Notes under the pieces: generated by a model
Database searches by the model: none
The model's input: only the letters and a program-made list of their open reading frames with translations
Told to the model about the DNA's origin: nothing
Translations under genes and position numbers: made by a program
Source: Mesostigma viride
Taxonomy: Eukaryota > Streptophyta > Mesostigmatophyceae > Mesostigmatales > Mesostigmataceae
NCBI GenBank assembly: GCA_009746045.1
Contig: RPFO01000002.1
Span: 1,435,642 to 1,499,641, forward strand
Length of the DNA: 64,000 bases
Direction: 5' to 3'
Shown here: one piece after another, positions 30,453 to 40,675 of the stretch
Position numbering within the stretch: position 1 is the stretch's first letter
Layout: every line of letters starts with the position of its first letter

Positions 30453-33400
30453 TAGAAAATCCTAACTGCACTACTCATCAAAACGCCTCCTCCGCTTGGG
30501 GGGAGGTGGCTTGCCCACAGGGTCGGGCGTGTGCGCCTTGACAATCTTCTTCCACCGCGTCTTGTCCTGCATGGCAGTCCAAAGACGGGAGAGAGAGTGG
30601 ATGCGGTGCTCAAACTGGGCTGGGACCACTAGGTCGTCCAGCAACATCTGAACGTAGTTCGTGACAGGTTTCCCTACCCTTTTGGGAATGTCCTTGGGGC
30701 CAGGCCAGGTCAGAATGTGCCGCCCTGGCTGTCCAAGCCGCTGGGGGCCGGCCAGACCAAGGGTGGTGTCGACCTGGCTGGTGGTGCAAGGTGTCCTACA
30801 AATGCTATCCTACGCTGCCTAATCTCGTCCGAAACACGAGGCATGCCATGATACAAAGACTCTGATGACGGACGCTCGGAAAAACCTACATTAAGGACCT
30901 GCCGGAGCATCCTGTAAACTGTGCCGTCGAGCCGAGCTGCCAGTTTGGGTGGGAGGGTCCACGCCTCGGCGCCATACGTGAGCACCGTGAGGACGAGGAC
31001 CTTGAAGAGCATGCGCTTGCGGTGCCCGTTAGGCCCTTCGAGCGCCAGTAGGGTGTGAGCGAACGGAGCTTGGCCCAGGCAAGGCCGATGCGGGTGTCCA
31101 CATCGTCGGCGGTGTCAGGAAGCCAGCTCCCCAACAGCTTGAAGCGGTCGCGGAACGGGACCTCCGTCCCGTCGAGCAGGCGCGGCAGCGGTGGTTTACT
31201 GGATGCCCTATCACCATCGCCTCAGTTTTGACACTAATCTCCAGCCCCACCGCCCGCGCCTCCAGGCCCAGGCAGTCCAGCCAGGTCTGAATGTGCTCGG
31301 GGCTCTCGATGAGGGTGGTATCATCCGCATAAATCAGGTCGGCAAGGCGGTAACCAGGTCTAACCCCGCCGTGCTCTTTCACGTTAAGGATGTCCAAGCC
31401 TGGCTCGAACCCCTTAAGAGCAGTAAAGCGCGCACGTGCCCGGCGCATGACGTGATCCACGACAATAATGAACAGGTATGGGGACAGGACACAACCTTGC
31501 CACACCCCGTGGTGAAGGGGGAATGGTGGAGTGGTGCCCTCCGCAGTCCGCACTACTGCCTGTGAACCCTCATACAGACGGCGAATGGCAGCAATAAACG
31601 CAGGTGGTACCCGATCCAGAGCTAGGATGGCCCAAAGAGCCTCCCAGAGAACCGTGTCAAAGGCCTTGATATAGTCAACAAAAATGAAGACCAGCGGCAA
31701 ACTGTCAGGGGGAAGTCGACGCACCTCCTCCATCAACCGGCGCGCGACAAACACAGCCATGACAGTGTTACGACCACGACGGAAACCCATCTGAGACTCA
31801 CCCAGGTGTGGGTCCAGCGCGGCGCGGAGCCTGTGCAGCATCATGCGCATGAAGACCTTCAGCGCGGCGCTCTGGAGGCAGACACCCCGGTAGTTACCGG
31901 GGTCAGCAGCAGAGCCCTTCTTGTACAGCATGACGCGGATGGCCGTCTGCCACTCAGCAGGCGGAGGCTCGTCAGAGAGCAGGACACGGTTGCAGAACGC
32001 CAGCAGAAGATCCCTAACCGCCAGATCAGGGGTCTTCAGCAGCTCAGCAGAAAGGTGGTCGGCACCGACCGCCGCATCGTACCGCAGGCGAGCAAGGGCG
32101 CCGTCCAATTCCTTCAAAGTGAAGGGGGGACGACGTCGTCAGTGGCAAGGCAGCCCTCCTGCAAGGCGGGGACTTGGTAGTCCGCGGCCGAGGAGGGGGG
32201 CGCTGGCGGCGGCGGGGGTCCGGCGACCCCGAGGCGGGCGGCCGTCTCGGGGTGAAGCGGCGGGGGGGGGCGCGAGCCCCACCGGTCAAGGAAACATTGT
32301 GGGCCAACCAGCGGTCAAGGCTTACCGGCGCCGTGCCGTCCCCCGTGTGCTCCACCGGGGTGCGCTGCCGCCGGCCGCCGAGCCGGTCGAGGTGGTACCA
32401 CATGTCCTTGCCCTGGTTGCGAGCCTGGCAGGCCTTGGCATCCGCGATGCACTGGGCCGCCTCCGCGTCCTGAGCGTGCTCGTAGGCCTCCACAAGGGCG
32501 GCCTTGAGCAATGGTTTCTGCAGCGGGTCCCGGTTACGCTTGAGGCGGTGCCGGGCGGCCAAGACCTTGGGGTCCTGGCGGTAGAGCGGGCCGGGGCGGC
32601 GGCGGGGCATGACCGGCAGGTGCCGGGCCGCCAGCAACGGGGCACGGGCCGCAAAGCCCGCAAAAATGGCTGCGTTGGGGGCACCATTGTCCAGCTCGTC
32701 GACGTCCGCCCGGGCGTCCAGGGCCGACAGGTACTTCCGTCGGCACCAGTTCCGCTCGTGCTCGGCGTCCGTCCAGTCCTCAGGATCTCCCTTGACCGGA
32801 CGTAGAGCAGACCAGTCAGGGCGGACCACTGGGGCGCGGCGCGCGGGGACGTGGAACCGGAGCCGAAGGGTCGCGCGCACCAACCGGTGGTCAGAGCACA
32901 CCGTCGGCGTGTCAAACACTCGGGTGTCCAGGACCGAGGTGCACCTGGACTGCCGTACCACCACGTAGTCCAAACAGGCCTGACGGCCGTTAGGGCCACG
33001 AAAAGTGACCAAGTCCTGTGAGGGACGTTGGAAGTGGCAGTTGACAGCAACCATCCCGCTATCCCGCAAAAAGGCAGAAAACAGGGGAGTGTTGTCGTTA
33101 GCATTAGTGTCAGCAGGCGCAAAGCGGCTGCCAGCAGTGCCCACGGGGAGCGTGGCATTGGCGTCGAGCAGCATAACCAAAAAGTGGCGGGCCGGGGTGA
33201 CCCTCTCAAGGTCATGCAAGGATTCGAAGAACTCCTCACGGGCCGAATCAGGTAGACCACTGTGGGGTGCGTAGCCCACCCCCACCGTGAGGTGGTGTTT
33301 AGACCGCCCCTCGACAGAGGTGAAATGTGCTACCATAAGGCGTGGGGTTAGAAACTTAAGCGTGCTGAGGCTAGCAACTGCCAGCGGCGAACACAAAAGA

Positions 33401-33942
33401 CCAACACCACCTTGGCCAGACGTACCGCTGCCAGCGAAGTAAAACCGCCAGCCACCCGCCAAGCGAGCAGTGCTCACCAGGCCAAGTGGCACCGTGCGGC
33501 GGTGTTCCTGGACGCCTAATATAGATACACGATGCTCAATGCAAAATGCGACTAGCTCCTCGATCCGGCAGCTATGGTCGTCATCTAGCAATGTGCGGGT
33601 GTTAAAAGTGGCAAGGGCCAAGGATGCCTGCTGGCCCACCAGGGGAGAACGACGATGGGTGATGGGGGTGGGTGCGGCGGGGAATGGAGGTGGGGGTGGA
33701 ACGGAGGGGGGAAGGGAAGCGGTGGAAATAGTGCTTTTCATCGCATTTATTTTGTCCTGCAGGCGTAGGATGCGAGCCTGCCGCCTGCTCTGGGTATTCG
33801 GGGATGCTTGCGCAACGCAGAGGCGTAGGAAATCGAGCATGCGTTGGGTGTTGCTAATCTTGCTGCTGAGAGCTGTCGTTCTAGCCCGAGATACCGGCAC
33901 CACCATGTGTCTCAGTCGACTGTTAGTCATGTTATAGTCATG
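30346..33942 (-). mobile_element. nearly full-length ORF2 (endonuclease-RT) LINE, copy F
   Basis: On the minus strand the element begins only about 12 bp upstream of the ORF2 ATG (33930) and runs through endonuclease, RT, a 3' UTR, the hairpin CCTCC-CCAC-GGAGG (30370-30383) and a TTTAA tail. No ORF1 lies upstream. It is inserted in the tail of copy L. This is the most complete autonomous-type copy in the window, but it carries at least three frameshifts. Confidence 0.8.
30471..33930 (-). pseudogene. LINE ORF2: AP endonuclease plus reverse transcriptase, frameshifted
   Basis: The frame starts MTNSRLRHMVVPVSRARTTA at 33930. A basic and Pro-rich N-terminus leads into an APE-type endonuclease: LATFNTRTLLDDD, ILGVQEHRR (catalytic Glu), VMLLDANATL (Asp-x-Asn) and LDYVVV...CSDHRLVRATL (Ser-Asp-His). 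A frameshift near 32120-32250 separates it from the RT frame (32117-31029): YKKGSAADPGNYRGVCLQSA, FVDYIKAFDTV, HHGVWQGCVLSPYLF and LIYADDTTLI. A small deletion near 31200 and a change near 30780 shift the frame again. The C-terminus PPPPKRRRRFDE is intact, with the stop at 30471-30473. No RNase H is seen. In life it nicks the target and copies LINE RNA in place. Confidence 0.85.
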
Positions 33943-33976
33943 TTATAATTTAATTTAATTTAATTTAATTTAATTT

Positions 33977-34355
33977 AATGGGGGGCCTAGGCCTCTCCGT
34001 GATTTGGAAGAAGATGATGTACAAGGCCAAGTGGGCCCAGGTCGTAGAGGACAACGAGCCCCCCCCCGTGGGGAAGCGCCCGCGTGTGCAAACCCGCGGG
34101 AGACACGCCAGACAGCTCCCCTAGGGTAGCGGGATGTTGTTTAGATGTTGTTTAGATGTTGATGTAGTTAGTGATGTGGTTGTTAGTGATGTAGTTATAG
34201 TGATGATGTTTGATGTTGTAGGTAGATGATGTAGATAGATTAGACCGGTAGGACTGTTTGCACCCATCCATCCGGCATCCATCCATCGGGGTTAATGCTC
34301 CGTGACTCCCCAACGGGAGCACGAGTCTAATTAATTAATCAATTAATTAATTAAT
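33977..34355 (+). mobile_element. family-3 LINE 3' end, copy M
   Basis: It opens with an ORF2 C-terminus (WKKMMYKAKWAQVVEDNEPP then VGKRPRVQTRGRHARQLP and a stop near 34122) parallel to ERWKKIVKAHTPDPVGKPPP in the main family. Next are GATGTTGTTTAGAT-type repeats, CTATCTAC-complement motifs, GGACTGTTTGCACCCATCC, and the hairpin CTCCC-CAAC-GGGAG at 34306-34319. The tail is TTAATTAATCAATTAATTAA. It identifies the two orphan 3' ends at 9287 and 10141 as the same family. Confidence 0.7.
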
Positions 34356-34640
34356 GTGGCTGAGGTGACGTCAAAGTCGATTTCTTTCCAGCTCGGCTCG
34401 GCAGGGGGCGGATCCTCAGGGCGGCTGCGTTTAGGCTCAGGCGATGCAGATCGAGGGCGAAAGGAACCCGGAAGGGGGCTGGGCAACCACCAGTGCACGA
34501 CTAGTGTCGACGCTGCCTTCCGGGCCAGAGGGCGAAGCTGCAGACGTATTTTCAGGGCTGAGCGCAGTCGCCAGGCTGCGTTGCGTAGAGGAGCGTTTGC
34601 TCGTCATAATTTTGCGTTATAGCTTCGGAGAATTATATCA
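34356..34640 (-). mobile_element. ORF1-only LINE N-terminal fragment P
   Basis: On the minus strand a start is seen at about 34604 (MTSKRSSTQRSLATALSPEN), followed by SPSGPEGSVDTSRALVVAQP and further Pro/Ser-rich sequence. One frameshift precedes the match to DFDVTSAT at the left edge, where the tail of copy M begins. The 5' UTR is cut at 34640. The sequence resembles copy C's missing N-terminus. Confidence 0.65.
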
Positions 34641-34695
34641 GTTCACGTAAAAGCTGCAGGCTGGTCACAATACTGCGTTACAGCGATAATTACAC

Positions 34696-35166
34696 AGATC
34701 GCGTTTTCCGCGTTTTCCGCGGCCCGGCACTGAACGCAAAGGTTTTCACCTTTGCGGAGTGTCTGATCAGAATATACGCTTGGCTGATTTCGATAGTACC
34801 GGCTACGCCCCCTTCTAAAGAAGGATTCAGCCGTGTTCAGCCCGTCTCACGGTGCGAGACTGAACAAGTCTCGCGTGCAGACACGTGTGTAGTACTCCTA
34901 CACACAGATCTCGAGTGATTTATCTAGTACCAAATCCGAAAGGCTTGCATCACTCCCCGGACAGGAGAACTTTTGCGGATGACTGTAGGTGTAAGTTGGC
35001 GATGCCATGGTAACCGGAGACGTCCGTCCTATAGTCAGCAAAATTGGTGCGAGAGGTCCCCAGTTCGATTCCGGTCGGATTCATTTGCAGATCGCGTTTT
35101 CCGCGTTTTCCGCGGCCCGGCACTGAACGCAAAGGTTTTCACCTTTGCGGAGTGTCTGATCAGAGT
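34696..35166. repeat. 78-bp direct repeat bracketing about 315 bp
   Basis: The sequence from AGATCGCGTTTTCCGCG to GAGTGTCTGATCAGA occurs at 34696-34773 and again at 35089-35166 with very few differences. Each copy contains the hairpin AAAGGTTTTCACCTTT. The DNA between includes a GTTCGATTCC motif (35063-35072). It could be a short terminal-repeat element or a local duplication. No coding sequence is present. Confidence 0.6.
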
Positions 35167-35292
35167 ACATATCCAGCAAAATATGGTGTTGTTCTTTCTC
35201 AGTTACATCGTTTTTCCCGTCTTTGTTCTTATCGTGTTGATTTCATCACGACTCTTGTTGAACTCTTGCAGCGTTTATTGGTCAAAGACTAT

Positions 35293-36613
35293 TGAATTGA
35301 ATTGAATTGTAACATAACTCCGTTGGGAGTATATGTAGCACACAGCCCTTGAGAGGGGGGCATATGGCCTATCATACATCCTAAGCTACTTCCTGCAAGG
35401 GTGGGGATGTAAAGGACCCTTGCTCTAGGTGCACCAGGGCACTTGCACCCCATGATCTTCAAGCTATGCCCAGCGAAGGGGGAGCCTGTCATGGGGGGGA
35501 AGAGCAGCATAGCTATACAAAGAAGCTAGGGCATGGCGTCTCAGCAGAGAGTTACTCCCTGCATGGGCACAACATAACTAAATAAAGCTAGGCATCATCT
35601 GGGGTGTGGCTCATCATAGGCACACATGTACATGATTAAGGAAAGCGCGTGGCTTAGCTAGGATAGTGCCTCTAGGAGGCGTACATGTACATGGCCACGG
35701 TCTATCTATTCTGCACTACTACTGCTGTATTCCCCTAAGCTGGGGCGTCTGGAGTCGCTGGGGCCGCGGGGGGGGGGGGTCGCCTGCCAGGGCTTGTGGC
35801 CGACGTAGATGGCCGCCCCCTTCCAGTACACCGGCTGGCCCGCCTTGGTCTGCCGGAGCTGGAGGTAGATCGGCCATAGCTCCCGTCGCCGTTGTTGCTG
35901 CGCCAGGGTCAGGTCGTCATCAAGGGTGAAGAGAGTCTTCTCGAGCCGCTTGCGGCGTCTGAGAAAAGAAATCTTGTCCGCCGGGGTCTTAAAGGTGAGA
36001 AGGAGCGGGGGCGGCCCTGCCTTACCCCGCGCGCGGGGAAGGCGGTGGGCGGCCAGCGCGATCTCACCGATAAGGCCCATGCGACCAAGGATTTCTCGCT
36101 CAAACGCACGCAAAAGCTTCTCGGAAGTCTCACCTTCCTCCATGGTGAAGTTCTTGACAATGACGTTGAGGCTGCGCTGGGCGAGCTCGGCCTCCTCGCG
36201 GAGGTCAAGCGTCTGCCGTTGGAGCTGGGCTGCGACGGCGGAGGTGGTGGAGGTGGTATGTTGCTTAAGCATGTCCGCCCAGGTGGTGATGGGAGGAGCA
36301 TCGCCGGCCAGGCCAGCCGGGGCTGGCTTGGCGGCAATGTCCTTCACCGCCTGGGCGGTGAGGCCTGCCGTGTTCTGCAGAACCTCGATAGCGATGGCGT
36401 TGTCCTTAAGACGCTGGTCGATGTCACGGAGCTGGGCGGTGATGGCGTCGGAGGTGGAGGTGGTGGCGGTGGAGGAGGCGAGGAGGGTGGAGGTGGCGGT
36501 GGAGATGGTGGAGGTGGCGGTGGAAAGGAGGGGAAGCTCGGCAGTCAGCGTGCCGCCGATGGCCGCCACATCTGCAGCAATGGGGTCCACGTGCTCCTCG
36601 AGGACCTCCTTAA
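35293..36613 (-). mobile_element. ORF1-only LINE copy I, 5'-truncated, inserted in PLE2
   Basis: A perfect 13-bp TSD, GGTCAAAGACTAT, lies at 35280-35292 and 36614-36626. On the minus strand the element starts inside ORF1 (36613), continues through a 3' UTR of about 390 bp and ends with hairpin ACTCC-CAAC-GGAGT (35317-35330) and an AATTC tail. It is the cleanest demonstration that ORF1 plus this 3' UTR is a mobile unit in its own right. Confidence 0.9.
35706..36613 (-). pseudogene. LINE ORF1 of copy I
   Basis: The ORF1 part begins at LKEVLEEHVDPIAADVAAIG (upstream codons of the open frame are antisense PLE sequence). It continues through a Ser/Thr-rich coiled-coil-like region, SLNVIVKNFTMEEGETSEKL, PPPLLLTFKTPADKISFLRR, LDDDLTLAQQQRRRELWPIY and YWKGAAIYVGHKPWQ. 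The RRM and C-terminal domain are unbroken. A run of ten G/C near 35770 alters the last residues compared with copies C and D. It is truncated at the N-terminus, so not functional. Confidence 0.8.
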
Positions 36614-37177
36614 GGTCAAAGACTATGACCGAGCCATTATGCTCCGTCAAGTCCGATGTTTTTTGCAACGTCACCCACATCTGTTCGGTGCTGCCCCTTG
36701 GCACAAGCTCTACAAACAGGTCGTGGACCGGCTGGATCGCATAGTATCTCCGCACATCTGAACCCTGTGATGCCAGATCTCCTTTGCGGCCGTTCCAAGC
36801 TTGGCACTGGATTCGTTGTCCACATCGTCGCGTCGCTGCCGCAACACGATGTTTTCTGGCATCCGCGGGCTTTTGGTTCCCGCCGCACATTTGAAAGTGC
36901 TGTCCTCCGGCTTTTTGCCTTTGCACCGTGTGCAGTTCTTGGACGTTTGGAATCATGGCATGGCTAACGTGATGACTGACTAGCTAGACCTTTTCAGTGG
37001 TTTTCCATTTGCGGGTATTTCCTCGTAAATGGTGGGAGAGCGATCGCAGCAATGGTGCTCACCACTAGACACTCCCGGCCAGTTAGGCTAGAAACACACG
37101 CCCTGATCAAGCATGCTGTTTCCGGCCCCACCGTCTAGGTCATCTAGTCGCTCCACACGTAAGCCAGCCATAATTTC

Positions 37178-37885
37178 AATGCACAAGGATACACATTTCC
37201 ATCACCATTCATCTTCATCATCCTGAACGACTCGAAAACGCGGAAAAGATAACGGCAGGCTCGAGCTACCATGGTCCGGATTCTCCCGATTTCTGGCCTG
37301 CGCTGGTTGTCTCTTTGATATCCGTTAATAGTAGCCGATGCGCCTAGAAAAGATGCATCGGTCGCAAGTGATCTGACGGAATTTGGGGTCCAGACGCAAA
37401 AGTTCTGAGCTCCGCCATCAGCCATGGCTACCTCGTGGCTCGTATCTACCATTGTCCGGATTCTCCCGATTTCTGGCCTGCGCTGGTTGTCTCCTTGATA
37501 TGTATGCCGGTTTCCAGGGTTTCCGCATGAAAGTTGGGTGAGAAACTGAAAAAAAATCTACGATTCCTTTGCCCCAGTACCTCAACAAACTCGTAACACC
37601 TAATTATCAACCTTTGAACGCATCATCGTGGTCGTGCCACCCTACAGCCGCGGAAATTCGCGCGGAAACTGGCGAAATCTACCTGCCGCCATCGCCGTAG
37701 TCTTCACCTTCGTCCCCCAAAGAATGCCTGATTTCAGTGGTATATCAAAGAGACAACCAGCGCAGGCCAGAAATCGGGAGAATCCGGACCATGGTAGCTC
37801 GAGCCTGCCGTTATCTTTTCCGCGTTTTCGAGTCGTTCAGGATGATGAAGATGAATGGTGATGGAAATGTGTATCCTTGTGCATT
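37178..37885. mobile_element. foldback element with 144-bp inverted repeats
   Basis: Perfect or nearly perfect inverted arms lie at 37178-37321 and 37742-37885, starting AATGCACAAGGATACACATT and ending CTGGTTGTCTCTTTGATAT. The 420-bp centre contains a diverged ORF1-only LINE 5' UTR (about 37335-37442) and a third partial arm (37446-37504). Further solo pieces of the arm lie at 38533-38585 and 51165-51225. The long TIRs suggest a Mutator-like or foldback transposon. No TSD could be fixed. Confidence 0.75.
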
Positions 37886-39178
37886 ATATATTCATTGAGA
37901 ATGATAGATTACGGAGGTGAGATAGGCATGCAACATAAGGAAAAACCCGAGAACTGGGAGAATAACCCTGAAGAAATTAATAGTAATCTGACACAGACAT
38001 CCAAGGATCACGCCAGCGGCACAAGGTACAACTAACTATACATCACAAAACTACACGCAGCAACAGCGCTGCCGGCCCACCATGCAGGCCTGGAAGGAAT
38101 CTAGACCGCATGGGTCGCGACAAAGTCGGCCCGGGTGCGGCGGAATAACACATCAGCCACGGTGCGAGTGAGGGCGAGTGACAGACGCTGCCGCCAATAC
38201 GAGGACCACGTGCGGGCCGACCACGGGGCGGTATATATGTGGTATATATGTGCATTATATATGTGGTATATATTTGTTTGCAGCTGTCACCAAAAAAAAA
38301 AAAAAAAAAAAAAAAAAACAGGATTTTTTCGTGAGTTCTACGGGATGTAAGGAGGCCGTCCACCGAGTTTCAGACCAAAAATCTCTTATCTGCTGTGTCT
38401 GCCACGTGTCAGTTTACAACGTGATACATCGTTGTAAAAAAACACAGGTTAATGCGCAGAGGCATGACAGAAAAATCATTCCGCGTCATCGAAAGTGACA
38501 TAGCGATGAGATCGAGTGGCGCCACCCAAACTATCATCAAGGGGACAACCAGGTTAGGCCAGAAATCGGGAGAATCCAGACCATGACACACAATCATGAC
38601 TATCATGTACAAGATCAAAGCACATTGTTGAAAGAAAGAAGAAAAAGAAGAAGAAGAAAGCCCATTTATTGAATAAAAACATTTAAAAATCTAAGCTGTT
38701 GGACATGAAAAGTCATGACAGCTCAAGATGGCTCATTAGACCGCCAATGCTAAACATTGACAGTCATGGGACACACTTCCGCACATCCGTTAGTAAGAAA
38801 GACGTTGGGTGTACACTCACCTAAGCTACATACGGTATACTAATAATAGAGATTAAATAATAGTAATAATATATTTAAGGGAATCCATTGGCTGTACAGA
38901 AACCAATGGTTGCACATACTAGAGATAGCAAGCCAAATATCAATGGAAACATTATCCATCACACTTTCACCAAATTATGCCTGACAACCTGCCTCAGGAC
39001 CCAGAAAATTATGCGAGCGGCCGGCTAAAAGGAAGCCACATGCGTGGGATTTGCAGAAACAGGACAGCGTTCGGAGCCCCAGGACACACGTTCACTGGCC
39101 GGCGTGAAAAATAAAATACACAGTGGAAAGAACCGCAAAGTAAAACCTTTCAGAGGCGCGAAAACTGTTACATTATGT
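37886..39178. other. non-coding region downstream of the AP2 gene
   Basis: It contains TATATGTGGTATATATG repeats near 38233-38272, an A28 run at 38291-38318, an arm fragment of the foldback element (38533-38585) and AT-rich sequence. The last 180 bp before 39179 is probably the 3' UTR of the AP2 gene on the minus strand. Confidence 0.45.
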
Positions 39179-40675
39179 TCAGCAAATTGGGATATCGAAC
39201 GCAGTAAAAGGTAGGTCGCACAAAGCATGGACATCGTCGAAGTCACCCATGTTCTCAATCGACACTGATGCCAAAAAGTTGGCTGATACCTCCAACCCCG
39301 CTGGTATCTCCAGCAGATCCGCCCCCGAATCACCCAGGCCTGCGTCAAAGTCACCCGCCGTGCCCAGCAGGTGGCCCAGGGAGTAGCCAAAAGCACCACA
39401 GGTGTCACCCGAGGGGATGCCCTCCTCACTCGAGCAGCCGCTGGGCGTGAAGATCTCGCACCCGCTGCCCAGGGTGGCAGTACCCATCTCAATCAGACGG
39501 TCTGTCAAGTCCTGGGCAGGGACGGTCGCTGCCGCCAGTTGCGCTGCAGCTGGCCGCTGCTTTCCCGCCGCGGGCGCCTTGCCCGCCACTGACTGCTGGC
39601 CCTTCTGACGCTGGTTCTTCTGGCGGGCTGACGGGGTCGGGAGTGGCTTTGGGGGCGGGGAGCCATCGGGGTTCGGGAAATTGGTCATGGCACCACACCC
39701 GCGAATGTTCCTGGCCGCATTGTCGTAAGCACGGGCTGCGTCCTCGGCCGTGTCATACGTCCCCAGCCACAACCGCACACCTCGGGCAGGGTCCCGAATT
39801 TCGGCCGCCCACTGCACACGCGCGAATTGAGGAAATTAGGGAATAGAAAACTGGGTAAGTTGCCCAAAAAAATTGCAGGGGACATTCAGTACACATTTCA
39901 ATTGCATTTCGATGATACACGATGACCGTGCGACCAACGTGCACCATAATTACGCAAAGCCTACCTTCCCCCAAGGTCGCTGGCGGACACCGCGGAATCG
40001 GACAGCGGGCTTCCCGTTCGAACCAACGGCTGCCGCGGGCTTGCTTGCCTTGGCAGCGCTCGTCGACGGCTTAGACACCGAAGAAACGACGGCAAGCGTT
40101 GGAACACCAGATGCAGCCTCAGAATTCGTGGAAGTTCCGGCCCTTTCAGGAACGCCTGCAACGTTGCTGAAGCCTTCATGGGCGACCCGCCTGTGCACTT
40201 TAGCTACCTTAGAAGGGCGAGGAGAGCCACCCTCTCCTCCGGAGAATCTCCATCGCGGATTTCCCGTCAACAAACTGTAGGCAATATCTTCCTCGTCCTC
40301 CGAGGAGGAAGAGGCTCCAAGATGAACCGCGTCGGCAGGGCTCGTCCCAAGCTGACGAGTCTGTGCGCGCCTCCGCCCGGTGTAAAATCCTTCGGAATTC
40401 GAGGATGGCCCTTCATCGTCAGAAGAATCGTCGGTAGCCTCAGGGTCGGAATGTCCACGATATGGCTTGTGGCGCTTGCCAGAAAGCTTAATTACGGGCT
40501 TTCCGTGCGTGGAAAAATCGTCGTCGGTGTCGGAAAACCCGAGAGCTGAGCCCGGGAGAACCTGGACCTTGGGCGAAGCCAAGCCATGAGAGAAGGATTT
40601 CTTCTCCGAAAGGGAGTGATCCACGGGGAACAGAACTCCCACCATGGTCACGGGTGCTGGCTCGCGAAGAGACAC
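39179..40675 (-). CDS. AP2/ERF-type transcription factor, two exons
   Basis: Exon 1 is 40675-39965 and exon 2 is 39811-39179, with a 145-bp GT-AG intron in phase 0 splitting the AP2 domain. Joined, it encodes about 447 residues. The domain lies at about residues 227-290: [12 protein letters not shown], then [20 protein letters not shown] and [20 protein letters not shown], ending NFPNP. The WAAEIRD, WLG and RAYD motifs are ERF-type and predict binding to GCC-box-like DNA in the nucleus. A Ser/Asp/Glu-rich N-terminal region and a Gly/Ala/Asp-rich C-terminal region (possible activation domain) flank it. A basic stretch after the domain ([13 protein letters not shown]) may help nuclear import. 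It is the only clearly intact cellular regulator in the window. Confidence 0.85.

Larger units (their letters stand above)
35174..36935 (+). mobile_element. Penelope-like element 3' part (PLE2), split by LINE I
   Basis: Two blocks, 35174-35292 and 36614-36935, together reproduce the 3' part of the Penelope-like element at 44424-44848. They translate as AKYGVVLSQLHRFSRLCSYR, VDFITTLVELL then DYDRAIMLRQVRCFLQRHPH, ending DRLDRIVSPHI and a stop near 36761. The break is filled by an ORF1-only LINE with a 13-bp TSD. Unlike the other copy, this one has no stop after VVLSQ. RT catalytic motifs are missing here. Confidence 0.75.

Noticed and set aside
35026-35083. Possible tRNA (GTTCGATTCC B-box with TCCGTCC/GGTCGGA ends)
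   Set aside because: Too short for a tRNA, T stem does not pair, and no anticodon arm is visible; at most a decayed fragment.
35892-36761. 289-codon plus-strand Gly-rich ORF and similar plus frames at 24764 and 28572
   Set aside because: Antisense of LINE ORF1. The real protein is on the minus strand, and the C-terminus of the 35892 frame is PLE sequence.
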